Origin: JAFAMS01 sp049520515 | Lineage (GTDB): Bacteria > Vulcanimicrobiota > Vulcanimicrobiia > Vulcanimicrobiales > Vulcanimicrobiaceae | Length of the DNA stretch: 64,000 bases | NCBI GenBank assembly: GCA_049520515.1 | Contig: JBEKPS010000001.1 | Location: forward strand, 1-64,000 | Direction: 5' to 3' | Part shown: piece by piece, positions 9,212 to 16,937 of the stretch | Position numbering within the stretch: the stretch's first letter is position 1 | Layout of the letters: each line of letters begins with the position of its first letter | The notes under the pieces: model-generated | Told to the model about the DNA's origin: nothing | The model's database searches: none | Seen by the model: the letters and a program-made list of their open reading frames with translations, nothing else | Program-made: the position numbers and the translations under genes

Positions 9212-9299
9212 AAGGTTGCTCCATTCCTCACAGCAACGAGTCGCTGCTATCTTAGAACGTCATCTTGTGCCGTATCTGGGCGCTCTGTCGACAGTGACG

Positions 9300-11243
9300 C
9301 TACTTCAAGAAGGATGCAACGCTCTCGTCGGGTGACGCGGGCTCCGCGCGACCGCCGAGATATTTTGCGAGAAACGCCTCCGTGGCTGCGTTGAAGCGCA
9401 GATTGTTCTGCGGATTTGCGAACCCGTGGCCTTCATCGGGAAAGACGATGTATTCGACGGGTTTGCCGTTCTTGCGCATCGCGGCGACGATCTGATCGCT
9501 TTCGCGTTGATTGACGCGCGGATCGTGCGCGCCTTGCCCGATGAGGAGCGGCGCTTTGATTTGATCTGCCTTGAAGAGCGGCGATTGCGAATTCAGAAAC
9601 GCCTCGGTATCGCCCATTCGGCGGGTGAACTGCGACCGGAAGGTCGCCCAGTACGGCGGGATTGATGCGAGCAGCGTGTTGAGATTCGACGGCCCGACGA
9701 TATCGACGCCCGCGGCGAACTCGTCGGGCGAGAATGCCAGACCGGCGAGTGTCGCATATCCGCCGTAGCTGCCTCCAAAGATGGCAACGCGTTTTGGATC
9801 CGCGTAACCCTGTTTAACGGCCCACGACACGGCGTCGAGCAAGTCGGTGTGCATTTTCCCCGCCCATTGCCGATCGCCGGCATTGAGGAAGTCTTTGCCG
9901 TATCCCGTTGATCCGCGATAGTTTGCCTGCAGCACGGCGTAGCCGCGATTCGCCAGCCACTGCGCCCACGGATCGTAGCCCCACAGATCGCGCGCCCACG
10001 GACCGCCGTGCACGACGAGGACCATCGGGAGATTCTTCGGTGCGACGCCGACCGGCAACGTCAAATACGCATGGATGACGAGACCGTCGCGCGCCGTGTA
10101 GGTGACTGGCTGCATCTGGGCCATCGTGTATTTCTCGAGCGCCGGACGCGTCGTAAAGAGCGGCGTGCCTTGCTGCGTCGTACGGTCGTAAATATAGTAC
10201 CAAGTCGGCGTCGTATCGTTGCTGTACGAGATCACCCAACGTTTTCCGTCGCTCGTAAAGCTCGTAAAGTTGATGTCACCCGGGTGTATCGCGCGCATGC
10301 GAGCGTACGCGGCCGTGTACTTTGCATCAAAGAACTGCACGTCGGCTCGTTCGCGCTCGTAAGTGACGCCAACGAGCGCCTTGGTGACTGGATCGAAAAC
10401 CGCGGAGTTAACATCGTACGTCGGATCCGAGGCAATAATCTTTGTCGCGCCGCTTGCAATATCGTATTGCACGAGACGCGCTGCATTGGCGCCCGTCGAC
10501 GTGATCACATAAATCGACTTCCCGTCGGCGGAAAACGCCTGTGGTGATGGAAAGCCGTCATCAGCCGAAAAAGTCGCGAGTGGTCGAAAATCACCGGAAT
10601 CGCCAGCGCGGACGAGCAGCTTTGTCGAGCCATCCTGCAGGGACTGTAGCGCCGCACGCACGCGAAGCTGATGATCGGCAATAAAACCTTGATAGTCGCC
10701 GGGATTTTGCGCAACCATCGTCGTTTCGCCGGTGCGCACATCGAGGCGATACTCATCGAAGACACTCTTGTCTCGCTTGTTCATTATGATGAGGATCGAG
10801 CCCGGGATGTCTTGCTCAACGGCGTCGATTCCGGAGCGGACGCCGTCAAAGGGTGTCAGGTCACGCGATGTACCGCTGGCGACGTCCGTCTGAAAGATCT
10901 GAAAATTTTCATCGCCGTTCTTGTCTTGCTCGTACAGGACGTGCTTGGAATCCGGCTGCCAGTAGAAATCGCGAAGCGGACGATTGGGATCGGAGGCGAT
11001 CATCCGGTCGTCGCTCTTGCCGATCGTCTTCACCCAGATCGCCAACTTGCCGTTGGACGCGGGTGCGAGATACGCAAGCATCACGCCGTCGGGAGAGATC
11101 TTCGGCGTTGCGCGCTCCGGCGCGCCGAACAAGACGGAGCGCGGGATGAGGGGCGGTAAATCGGCTCGCGCGGGAACTGCCCACGTGAAGAGGACAACTG
11201 CCGACAATAGGGCGCTTACCAGTTTCGGAACTGCTGACGTCAT
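9300..11243 (-). CDS. S9 family prolyl oligopeptidase / acylaminoacyl-type peptidase
   Basis: A 647-residue exported serine peptidase. The signal peptide is about residues 1-27 (ending ARA). Residues about 40-370 form a WD40-like beta-propeller with repeated ISPDG, WQPDSKHVLY and FSADGKSIYV blades. The C-terminal alpha/beta-hydrolase domain carries FGGSYGGY (nucleophile Ser near 491), GAHDPRV (Asp near 571) and DEGHGF (His near 605). It cleaves short peptides, probably in the periplasm. It stands alone, 88 bases upstream (in its own direction) of the duplicated-domain gene, and could supply peptides for the oligopeptide-binding system in this window. Confidence 0.92.
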   Translation of the reverse strand: MTSAVPKLVSALLSAVVLFTWAVPARADLPPLIPRSVLFGAPERATPKISPDGVMLAYLAPASNGKLAIWVKTIGKSDDRMIASDPNRPLRDFYWQPDSKHVLYEQDKNGDENFQIFQTDVASGTSRDLTPFDGVRSGIDAVEQDIPGSILIIMNKRDKSVFDEYRLDVRTGETTMVAQNPGDYQGFIADHQLRVRAALQSLQDGSTKLLVRAGDSGDFRPLATFSADDGFPSPQAFSADGKSIYVITSTGANAARLVQYDIASGATKIIASDPTYDVNSAVFDPVTKALVGVTYERERADVQFFDAKYTAAYARMRAIHPGDINFTSFTSDGKRWVISYSNDTTPTWYYIYDRTTQQGTPLFTTRPALEKYTMAQMQPVTYTARDGLVIHAYLTLPVGVAPKNLPMVLVVHGGPWARDLWGYDPWAQWLANRGYAVLQANYRGSTGYGKDFLNAGDRQWAGKMHTDLLDAVSWAVKQGYADPKRVAIFGGSYGGYATLAGLAFSPDEFAAGVDIVGPSNLNTLLASIPPYWATFRSQFTRRMGDTEAFLNSQSPLFKADQIKAPLLIGQGAHDPRVNQRESDQIVAAMRKNGKPVEYIVFPDEGHGFANPQNNLRFNAATEAFLAKYLGGRAEPASPDESVASFLK

Positions 11244-11326
11244 GTGGAGGATACCCGGATTCTCTCATCTCTGTTTCAGTTCCGGGCCGCATGGTCGGCA
11301 CTCTCGTAGGTTGAAGACGAGTGCTC

Positions 11327-11755
11327 ATGATCCGCGCGTTATTTTGTGCCGCTGCTCTCCTATTCGTATGCAATGCTGTCGGCGCCCAGAGCGCCGCACC
11401 AGCCTCTCCCGCAGCGGCGACCTCGCCGGCTCCAACCCCGAGCGTTGATCTCGCAGTACAGCGCATCGTGCAGATCTTCACGCTGAAGCACGTCTCGCCG
11501 GATTGGTTTACCGACGAGTTCCTGCAGCACGTTCCGCCCTCGAAGATCGAAGAGATCGCAGCACAGCTGAATTTTGGAATCGGGCCGTTCAAGAGCGTCG
11601 CACGACCGAACGTGAAACTGGCCGACGATCCGCCCGCCCCATGGCTTCGCTACATCGTCATCTTCAAGGCGGGATCGGACGACGTCCTGATCCACATCAA
11701 CGACGCCGGGAAAATCGACGGACTCGTTTTCCGCACACCACGCTCAAGTTTTTAG
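11327..11755 (+). CDS. Small exported protein, unknown
   Basis: About 142 residues with a signal peptide (MIRALFCAAALLFVCNAVGA) and an Ala/Pro/Ser-rich stretch, then a compact alpha/beta region (residues about 40-140). The GTG six bases upstream is an alternative start. The C-terminal half (FNFGIGPFKS-type helix, YIVIFKAGSDDVLIHINDAGKIDGLVFRTP) resembles the small NTF2-like or DUF3887-type domains found in front of beta-lactamase-like and peptidase proteins, in which a strand with IDGL is typical. This likeness is weak. No partner gene is evident. Confidence 0.6.
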   Translation: MIRALFCAAALLFVCNAVGAQSAAPASPAAATSPAPTPSVDLAVQRIVQIFTLKHVSPDWFTDEFLQHVPPSKIEEIAAQLNFGIGPFKSVARPNVKLADDPPAPWLRYIVIFKAGSDDVLIHINDAGKIDGLVFRTPRSSF

Positions 11756-11862
11756 CTAACTGAGGTCACGCCCGCGTCCTTGCGAGGGTGCTCCTTCTTT
11801 GGCCAAAAGATGTTGTCCATTTGGCGCGAGGATTCTGTAGCCGTAATGCAAAGCGCGCCGTT

Positions 11863-13293
11863 ATGACGACCGAACTTCGCGATTTTCTGACGCTCTCGTA
11901 TCCTGAGCTGGAAGAACTCAATCTCCGGGCTAAACACCAGCGGCTCAACCGTGTCTCGAACGAGGACCTGCAAGAGGAACGCTTGCGATACCTCACCGAC
12001 GAGCCGCGTATCAAAGCGGTCACGGTTCTGTTCAGCGACCTCGAGGGTCGTCTGCATATGCTCGACTACGACAAGAAGTTTCTACTTAAGTCGTACGACA
12101 ATCTGACGTTCGACGGCTCGTCGATCCGCGGTTTCACCGAACAGCGCGAGAGCGATCTACGTCTGTTCCTCGATTGGAGCGCCTTCTATTGGGGGCCGAG
12201 CGACATCTTCGGACCCGGAAAGGTCCTCGTCTTCGGCGACGTGATGTCGCGCGATGGCCAGGTGTATCCGGCCGATATTCGCGGTCAGCTTAAGAAATTC
12301 GCGGCCGAGCAATTCAAGAAAAACGGCTATACGCTCAATGCCGCAAACGAGATCGAGGGCTTCCTCTTCGCCGGCCTCGATGCTGAGGCTCGCTTCAACG
12401 AGACGGGCGAGTTCGATTACGTCAATACCGGCGGCTACTATCACTCGCTGCCAGGCGATCCGCTGCGTATGTTTATCGACACGACGGCCGAAGTGCAGCG
12501 TGCGATGGGCTTCGAGAATGAAAAGGACCATCCAGAAGTCGCGCCATCGCAGTTTGAGATCAATTATTCGTACGGCGAAGTCGTCGCCGCCGCCGATACG
12601 ATCCAGCTCTATAAACTGATCTGCCGGCAGGTCGCAACCAAGCTCGGGATGACTGCAAGCTTCTTGCCTAAGCCCGTCGTCGGCGTGAACGGCAGTGGAA
12701 TGCACACCAACGTCTCGATCGCCAAGAGCGGTAAGAACCTGTTCTGGGATCCGAAGGGCGAGGAACGTCTGAGCACGTTCGCCTGGGGATTTGTCGACCG
12801 CATTCTCTCGGCCGGAAACGATATCTGCCTATTGCTGAACTCGAGCGTCAATGCATATCGTCGCCTCGATCCCCATTTCGAAGCGCCAAATCAAATCAAA
12901 GCCTCGGCAGTTGATCGCGGATCGATGATTCGCGTTCCGTTCGGCAACGAACGCAGTTCGCGCGTCGAAGTTCGCTCTGTCGCGCCGGATGCAAATCCCT
13001 ATATGGTGATGCTCTCGGTGTTCCGCACTGGTATCGAAGGCCAGGTTTCGAAGATCAAAAATCTACGGCAAGCCGAACGCTATCTGCCGGACAATATCTA
13101 CACTGCACTCGCGGACTACAAAGAATCGAAGTGGGTCTCGACACTCCTCGGCGAGGACGTCAAGGGACGTTACGCAGATCTGAAGCAAGCCAGCGCCGAT
13201 CGGTGCCCGCGCTTGCTCGGAACCTTCGTGAAGCCACAAGAAGTGCAGTACCATCACGAAGTCTACAACCAGTACCTCTGGAATCTGTTCTAG
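11863..13293 (+). CDS. glnA: Glutamine synthetase, type I
   Basis: A 476-residue cytosolic enzyme making glutamine from glutamate, ammonia and ATP. Signature elements are in order: DGSSIRGF (84-91), NEIEGF (162-167, metal ligand Glu), EVAPSQFEI (225-233), KPVVGVNGSGMH (270-281) and the ERSSRVEVRSVAPDANPY region (363-380). ATG at 11863 is the chosen start, just before a recognisable N-terminal helix; upstream in-frame codons lack family similarity. The NLYxLP adenylylation loop of the proteobacterial enzyme is not intact (NLRQAERYLPDN occupies that area), so regulation by adenylylation is doubtful. The gene is monocistronic or read with the DUF202 gene 12 bases downstream. Confidence 0.93.
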   Translation: MTTELRDFLTLSYPELEELNLRAKHQRLNRVSNEDLQEERLRYLTDEPRIKAVTVLFSDLEGRLHMLDYDKKFLLKSYDNLTFDGSSIRGFTEQRESDLRLFLDWSAFYWGPSDIFGPGKVLVFGDVMSRDGQVYPADIRGQLKKFAAEQFKKNGYTLNAANEIEGFLFAGLDAEARFNETGEFDYVNTGGYYHSLPGDPLRMFIDTTAEVQRAMGFENEKDHPEVAPSQFEINYSYGEVVAAADTIQLYKLICRQVATKLGMTASFLPKPVVGVNGSGMHTNVSIAKSGKNLFWDPKGEERLSTFAWGFVDRILSAGNDICLLLNSSVNAYRRLDPHFEAPNQIKASAVDRGSMIRVPFGNERSSRVEVRSVAPDANPYMVMLSVFRTGIEGQVSKIKNLRQAERYLPDNIYTALADYKESKWVSTLLGEDVKGRYADLKQASADRCPRLLGTFVKPQEVQYHHEVYNQYLWNLF

Positions 13294-13305
13294 ACGACGG
13301 ATGGC

Positions 13306-13674
13306 GTGAACGCAGCGCCGAGAGCGACCGACACTCTCGCAAACGAACGCACGTTCCTCGCATATGTGCGGACGGCGCTCGCGTTCATCGGATTCGGATT
13401 CGTCGTTGCACGCTTCGCGCTTTTTGAGCGCGAGGTCACCCTTCTTGCGCACATCTCGATCGCTGGAACCGGGGCTTCTACCGCGTTTGGCACGATCATG
13501 GCTGTTGCGGGAATTCTGACGGGCGCGTATGGATCGCTCCGCTATACGCTCACCGACCGCGCGCTTCGCCGAGATAAGGTTTCGGCGATGCCGGCCTGGA
13601 TCGCCATGGCCGGCGGCGTCGTTATCACCGTCGTCGGTCTAATCGTAGCAATCAATCTCTATCGAACACAGTAG
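13306..13674 (+). CDS. DUF202 family membrane protein
   Basis: A 122-residue protein beginning with the family motif TLANERTFLAYVRTALAFIGFGF, followed by two more membrane helices (about residues 50-73 and 95-115), as in YidH/DUF202 proteins. Start GTG at 13306 has GGATGG nearby. The role of the family in bacteria is not established. It follows glutamine synthetase with a 12-base gap. Confidence 0.8.
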   Translation: MNAAPRATDTLANERTFLAYVRTALAFIGFGFVVARFALFEREVTLLAHISIAGTGASTAFGTIMAVAGILTGAYGSLRYTLTDRALRRDKVSAMPAWIAMAGGVVITVVGLIVAINLYRTQ

Positions 13675-13829
13675 GTCTAAGGCAACGCGACGACCTTCGG
13701 AACTTCAGGCCGAGCGTACGTCACCAAGACACAAGTGGTAAATGTCGACACTGCAGAACTCGGGGACGCTTCGAGAATCATTGCCGATGCAAGGAGATAA
13801 GATTCCGGTAGTTACAGACAGATAAAACC

Positions 13830-14201
13830 ATGGCTTACGTTCGTATTGAAGGCAGCACGCTCGAGATCAAATTGGAGTGGATCGATAAACTTCTGGCATT
13901 TCAGGGTTCGCTGCGAATGCCGCTTTCTCACATTGCGAACGCATATGCGAGTAGCGTTGAGGACCTTGAACTCGGAGAGAAATTGAAAGGCGTCGGTCCT
14001 GGATTCGTCGCGACGGTCGGCATCTTTGCGAGCCCGAAGGGTCTCGTCTTCTGCGATCTCGACAACTTCAATGACTGCCTGGTTATCGAAACGTTGGGCG
14101 AGCGTTTTCCCGTGATCGCCGTTTCGCCGGAAAATGGCGATCCGAATGAGCTCGCACATGCGATCATGCGCGCCGTCCCCGATAGCGGTCCGGAGACGTA
14201 A
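13830..14201 (+). CDS. Small cytosolic protein, PH-like fold suspected
   Basis: A 123-residue protein without signal peptide or membrane helix. The pattern is beta-rich with a C-terminal helix: VRIEGSTLEIKLEWIDKLLAFQGSLRMPLSHI, then GFVATVGIF, GLVFCDLDNFNDCLVIETLGERFPVIAVSP and a final helix NELAHAIMRAV. The order of strands, the rule-like 'lplshI' strand and the C-terminal helix with VIAVSPENPxELA are like bacterial PH-domain proteins (bPH_2-like, for example those with 'IsLddpxelv'). This is fold-level recognition only. The stop abuts the convergent helicase stop. An ACAGAC hexamer lies at 13814-13819, just upstream. Confidence 0.55.
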   Translation: MAYVRIEGSTLEIKLEWIDKLLAFQGSLRMPLSHIANAYASSVEDLELGEKLKGVGPGFVATVGIFASPKGLVFCDLDNFNDCLVIETLGERFPVIAVSPENGDPNELAHAIMRAVPDSGPET

Positions 14202-15410
14202 CTACCGCCTAAAGCGTAAGCTCTTGCTGTGCATCCCGCGCGGCATGAATGTGCGGGCGCGGCCGGTGGGCATACTCTTGGAGGGATTGCGCTCCAGCGT
14301 CGTCCCGGTCAGCATCACGGCGTCCGAAGGAAGATCTCGGCGCCCAACGCGACCGATGAGCTGTTCGACTTCCGATTCGCCAAACGCATCAGCATCGGTG
14401 ATCACGATCAGATCGGCGGCCGGAACATCGAGGCCGCTGCCAACGAGGTTCGTTGCCGCAAGAATCGACGGCGAGCCATCGCGAAACTGCTGCATCATCT
14501 CAACGCGCGTCGAGCTTTTGTCCGCAGTAACTCCCTTGCGCCGGTGGCGTTTCCGATGTTCGGCCGTATCCGCCATGTCGCCGCGCAGCTGCTGCACGTC
14601 GATCTTGTACGTTTGCGCCAAACGCTCGGCAATTCGTGGGACATCGCCACGCGTGCGACCGATGACGAAGATACGCGAGCCGCGCGACAGATGCTCGCGA
14701 ATATGCGTTTCGGCACGCGTCAGCTGTTCAGCCGGCGGCTCACCCCACACACCCTCGATCTTATGCACTTTGGTGGGTAGGACGTCGAACGGCATCTCGC
14801 GCATGCGCGCGACGTTCTTCGTCGCGCCGATGCGCGTCAGGAACGGTTTCAACTCGTCGGGCGTCGCAGATGCAAAAACGAGCGGACAATCGAGCTTCTC
14901 GAGCAATCGCAGATGCTCGCGTTCGTCGAAGGCATTTACGTCGTCGATGATCGCGAGCGCTGAGCGATCGACAAGATCCCAAAGATGTTTGATCGAGAGC
15001 AGCATTGCGCTGCCAATGACGATCTGCGCTTCGCCCGCGTTCACCGCAGCCTCGGATGCGCGACGCTGTGCCGGCGAGACGCCACCATGAATTTCCGCGA
15101 TGTGCAAGCCGGTGCTTTCCAGACGTTCGGAAAAATACGCGACGTGTTGGCGAACCAGGTCGCGCGTCGGCGCGATGATGACGACATAGCCGCCGTCTAA
15201 AACTCTTCGCAGCGCAACACGCATGAGGACTTCGGTCTTGCCGGATCCGGTCGGAGCGTGGAGCAGATGCTCGTACACGCCGTTTTCGAGGCCGTGGGCG
15301 ATCTTGTCGACCGCCTTCGTTTGATCGTCGGTGAGGGTGAATGCTTCGTCTGGACGGATCAGCTCGTGAATGATGGCAACGCGTTGTGCGTTGCGATCGA
15401 CCCGAGCCAT
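14202..15410 (-). CDS. DEAD/DEAH-box superfamily 2 helicase
   Basis: A compact 402-residue helicase with two RecA-like domains. Visible motifs: Walker A APTGSGKTE (about 52-60), Ia APTRDLV, a Walker B-like AIIDDVNAFDE, motif III FASATP, and in the second domain FVIGRTR, a GSG-containing motif V and QLIGRVGRR (motif VI). The DEAH/DEAD box is replaced by DDVN, which is unusual. No extra DNA-binding domain is apparent, and the C-terminus is a short basic tail. The closest feel is the RecG/PriA/ComFA helicase core. ComFA-like DNA uptake is possible but no ComFC neighbour is present. Stops meet tail to tail with the preceding gene. Confidence 0.85.
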   Translation of the reverse strand: MARVDRNAQRVAIIHELIRPDEAFTLTDDQTKAVDKIAHGLENGVYEHLLHAPTGSGKTEVLMRVALRRVLDGGYVVIIAPTRDLVRQHVAYFSERLESTGLHIAEIHGGVSPAQRRASEAAVNAGEAQIVIGSAMLLSIKHLWDLVDRSALAIIDDVNAFDEREHLRLLEKLDCPLVFASATPDELKPFLTRIGATKNVARMREMPFDVLPTKVHKIEGVWGEPPAEQLTRAETHIREHLSRGSRIFVIGRTRGDVPRIAERLAQTYKIDVQQLRGDMADTAEHRKRHRRKGVTADKSSTRVEMMQQFRDGSPSILAATNLVGSGLDVPAADLIVITDADAFGESEVEQLIGRVGRRDLPSDAVMLTGTTLERNPSKSMPTGRARTFMPRGMHSKSLRFRR

Positions 15411-15536
15411 GATTTCCTCGGCATTACGCTGCGGTTGTATAAGACGGTCTTTCTGGAGCGTGAGGGACCCGATTTCAAGACTCGCGAGCCGCTCCTAGGG
15501 TTGCATCCCCGACCGGCGCGCCAAATCTGGGCGTAG

Positions 15537-15776
15537 CTAGACGATCCGCAGCGGTGGCACGACGGAATGCGAAACGTATGCCTTCGAAATAAAGGCAATC
15601 AAGACGCCGCTATCATTGCTAAATTCATGTAGACGATGGGGATCGCTCAAGCCACGCTTGTCAAACCGCGCCAATTGCGCAACCAAGGCTTCTCGATCCA
15701 CAAATTCCACTTCGAGCGACTCTGTTAGCGTCGTTCGCACGCAGAGGGTCCAAATGGATCCGTCGAGGTCACTCAT
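15537..15776 (-). CDS. Small protein coupled to the SpoIIE-type phosphatase
   Basis: A 79-residue protein, no membrane helix. The ATG directly follows the TGA of the phosphatase gene (TGAATG), so the two are almost certainly one operon with translational coupling. The sequence (LDGSIWTLCVRTTLTESLEVEFVDRE, then a helix and SGVLIAFISKAYVSHSVVPP) does not match a family I recognise. By context it may be a partner in the phosphatase pathway. Confidence 0.55.
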   Translation of the reverse strand: MSDLDGSIWTLCVRTTLTESLEVEFVDREALVAQLARFDKRGLSDPHRLHEFSNDSGVLIAFISKAYVSHSVVPPLRIV

Positions 15777-16547
15777 TCAGAGGAACCGCGCGACGAGAAT
15801 CGCCGTATCATCTTCGTATTCTGCTCGCGAGAAAGATTCAGCCGCTCCAAGAAGTGCCGCAAGCACATCTTCGACGTCTCGTTCGCGATTGTCGTCGATA
15901 AGCCGTAAGAAACGCGGCATTCCAAAAAACTCCCCGTTCGGTGCCCGGCATTCAATGAGTCCGTCGGTCGCGGCAACCAAGAGCGTCCTCTTCTTAACCT
16001 TGAGACTCGAGCCGCGGAAGAGATTCGCGGGATCGTCAAACACGGCGAGCATGGGCGCAGTCATCTGCAGAGCATATGCCGGTATCCCCGGGTCGCAAAC
16101 GGCAATCGGTTCGTGCGCTGCGGAGGCGAATCGGAGCGTTCCGGTTTTTGGCTCGAACGATGCCACGAATGCGGTTACAAACGACTCTTCGCCGTCGTTC
16201 AGGTTCTTCTCGTTGTACAGCCGATTGAGTGACCGCAGAATATCTTCCGGCAAGAAGCCTTCCGATGCATATGCACGCATCGAATACTTGATGAGCGCCG
16301 CATCGACCGCGGCCTTGACGCCCTTTCCGGAAATGTCGGCGATCGATAAGATCGTGTTTTTATTGAGGAGACGGTAAACATCGATGATGTCGCCGCCGAC
16401 ATGTTCGCGATTTCCGGCTTGCCGGTATGCGACCGCGATCTCCAAGCCCGGTAAACGGTGCACTTGAGGCGGAAACAAATGCTCGACTAATGTCGTGGCC
16501 GCCAGACTTTCGTCGGCGTCGGGCACGGGATCAGTGATATGTCTCAA
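15777..16547 (-). CDS. PP2C-type (SpoIIE/RsbU domain) serine phosphatase
   Basis: About 256 residues consisting of a single SpoIIE phosphatase domain. The metal-binding acidic motifs are GGDIIDVYRL, SIADISGKGVKAA, VAATDGLIE and EDDTAILVARF. Such enzymes dephosphorylate STAS anti-anti-sigma proteins in partner switching. Two STAS proteins lie elsewhere in the window (37639, 42231), with no linked anti-sigma kinase. The start is uncertain: the longest frame begins TTG at 16547, but GTG at 16526 is also possible. There is no sensor domain. The GTCTC..ACAGAC motif covers the 5' end (16541-16558). Confidence 0.85.
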   Translation of the reverse strand: MRHITDPVPDADESLAATTLVEHLFPPQVHRLPGLEIAVAYRQAGNREHVGGDIIDVYRLLNKNTILSIADISGKGVKAAVDAALIKYSMRAYASEGFLPEDILRSLNRLYNEKNLNDGEESFVTAFVASFEPKTGTLRFASAAHEPIAVCDPGIPAYALQMTAPMLAVFDDPANLFRGSSLKVKKRTLLVAATDGLIECRAPNGEFFGMPRFLRLIDDNRERDVEDVLAALLGAAESFSRAEYEDDTAILVARFL

Positions 16548-16558
16548 TAGATACAGAC
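16541..16558 (+). promoter_or_regulatory. Shared GTCTC..ACAGAC motif, copy 1
   Basis: The 18 bases GTCTCAATAGATACAGAC differ at one position from the copy at 23138-23155. The arms GTCT/AGAC are inverted repeats with 10 bases between. It sits between the phosphatase start (minus strand) and a possible small plus-strand gene. Interpretation as a regulator site or promoter is inference. Confidence 0.4.
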
Positions 16559-16561
16559 GCT

Positions 16562-16759
16562 TTGAAGCGACGCATTTATACTTTTCACGTGTGGCTAGTC
16601 GGCGCGGGGATCATCGTTGCAATACTCTTTGCTCTCTGGATTCTCGGATTTTTCGACAGGCCCGGCAGATTGCCCGATCGATTTCGCTCTCGACGCGGGA
16701 GAAGTAAACGTAATGGTAGTCACGTCGATATCGTCGTGCGGCGAGGCGACAAGCCATAA
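16562..16759 (+). CDS. Possible small single-helix membrane protein (doubtful)
   Basis: A 65-residue frame starting at TTG: a basic start, one strong membrane helix (about residues 10-30, WLVGAGIIVAILFALWILGFF), then an Arg-rich tail. The second half could be an accident, because another frame (through about 16850) reads as a plausible Cys-containing exported segment after the helix. A frameshifted or sequencing-damaged pilin-like gene is the alternative. No ribosome binding site is visible. Treat as tentative. Confidence 0.3.
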   Translation: MKRRIYTFHVWLVGAGIIVAILFALWILGFFDRPGRLPDRFRSRRGRSKRNGSHVDIVVRRGDKP

Positions 16760-16937
16760 CCGCGCCTCAACTTTAGACGCTACCAAGGCGACGGGCGCTA
16801 GGTCTGTTCCGAATTGCACAGTCTTTACTCTTAGTCGCAATTCGAACTGATTTAATCTGACGCGCCAGGGCATAATAGGTCAGTACCACTCCACATTCGG
16901 CGAGCGGGGTTACCCGCCGGCCCTTAAAGGTTATTTC
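16760..16937 (+). promoter_or_regulatory. Leader and probable promoter of the first exopolysaccharide operon
   Basis: No gene is seen here. It holds an inverted repeat (GAATTGC at 16811-16817 and GCAATTC at 16837-16843), a possible -10 element GCATAAT followed by AGG about 65 bases before the start, a GC-rich block ending GGTTACCCGCCGGCCC, and AAAGG as ribosome binding site eight bases before the TTG at 16938. No confident -35 was found. Confidence 0.35.

Noticed and set aside
16562..16850. Frameshifted type IV pilin-like gene
   Set aside because: A helix in one frame continues plausibly in another, but no pilin cleavage motif is present and a sequence error cannot be shown.
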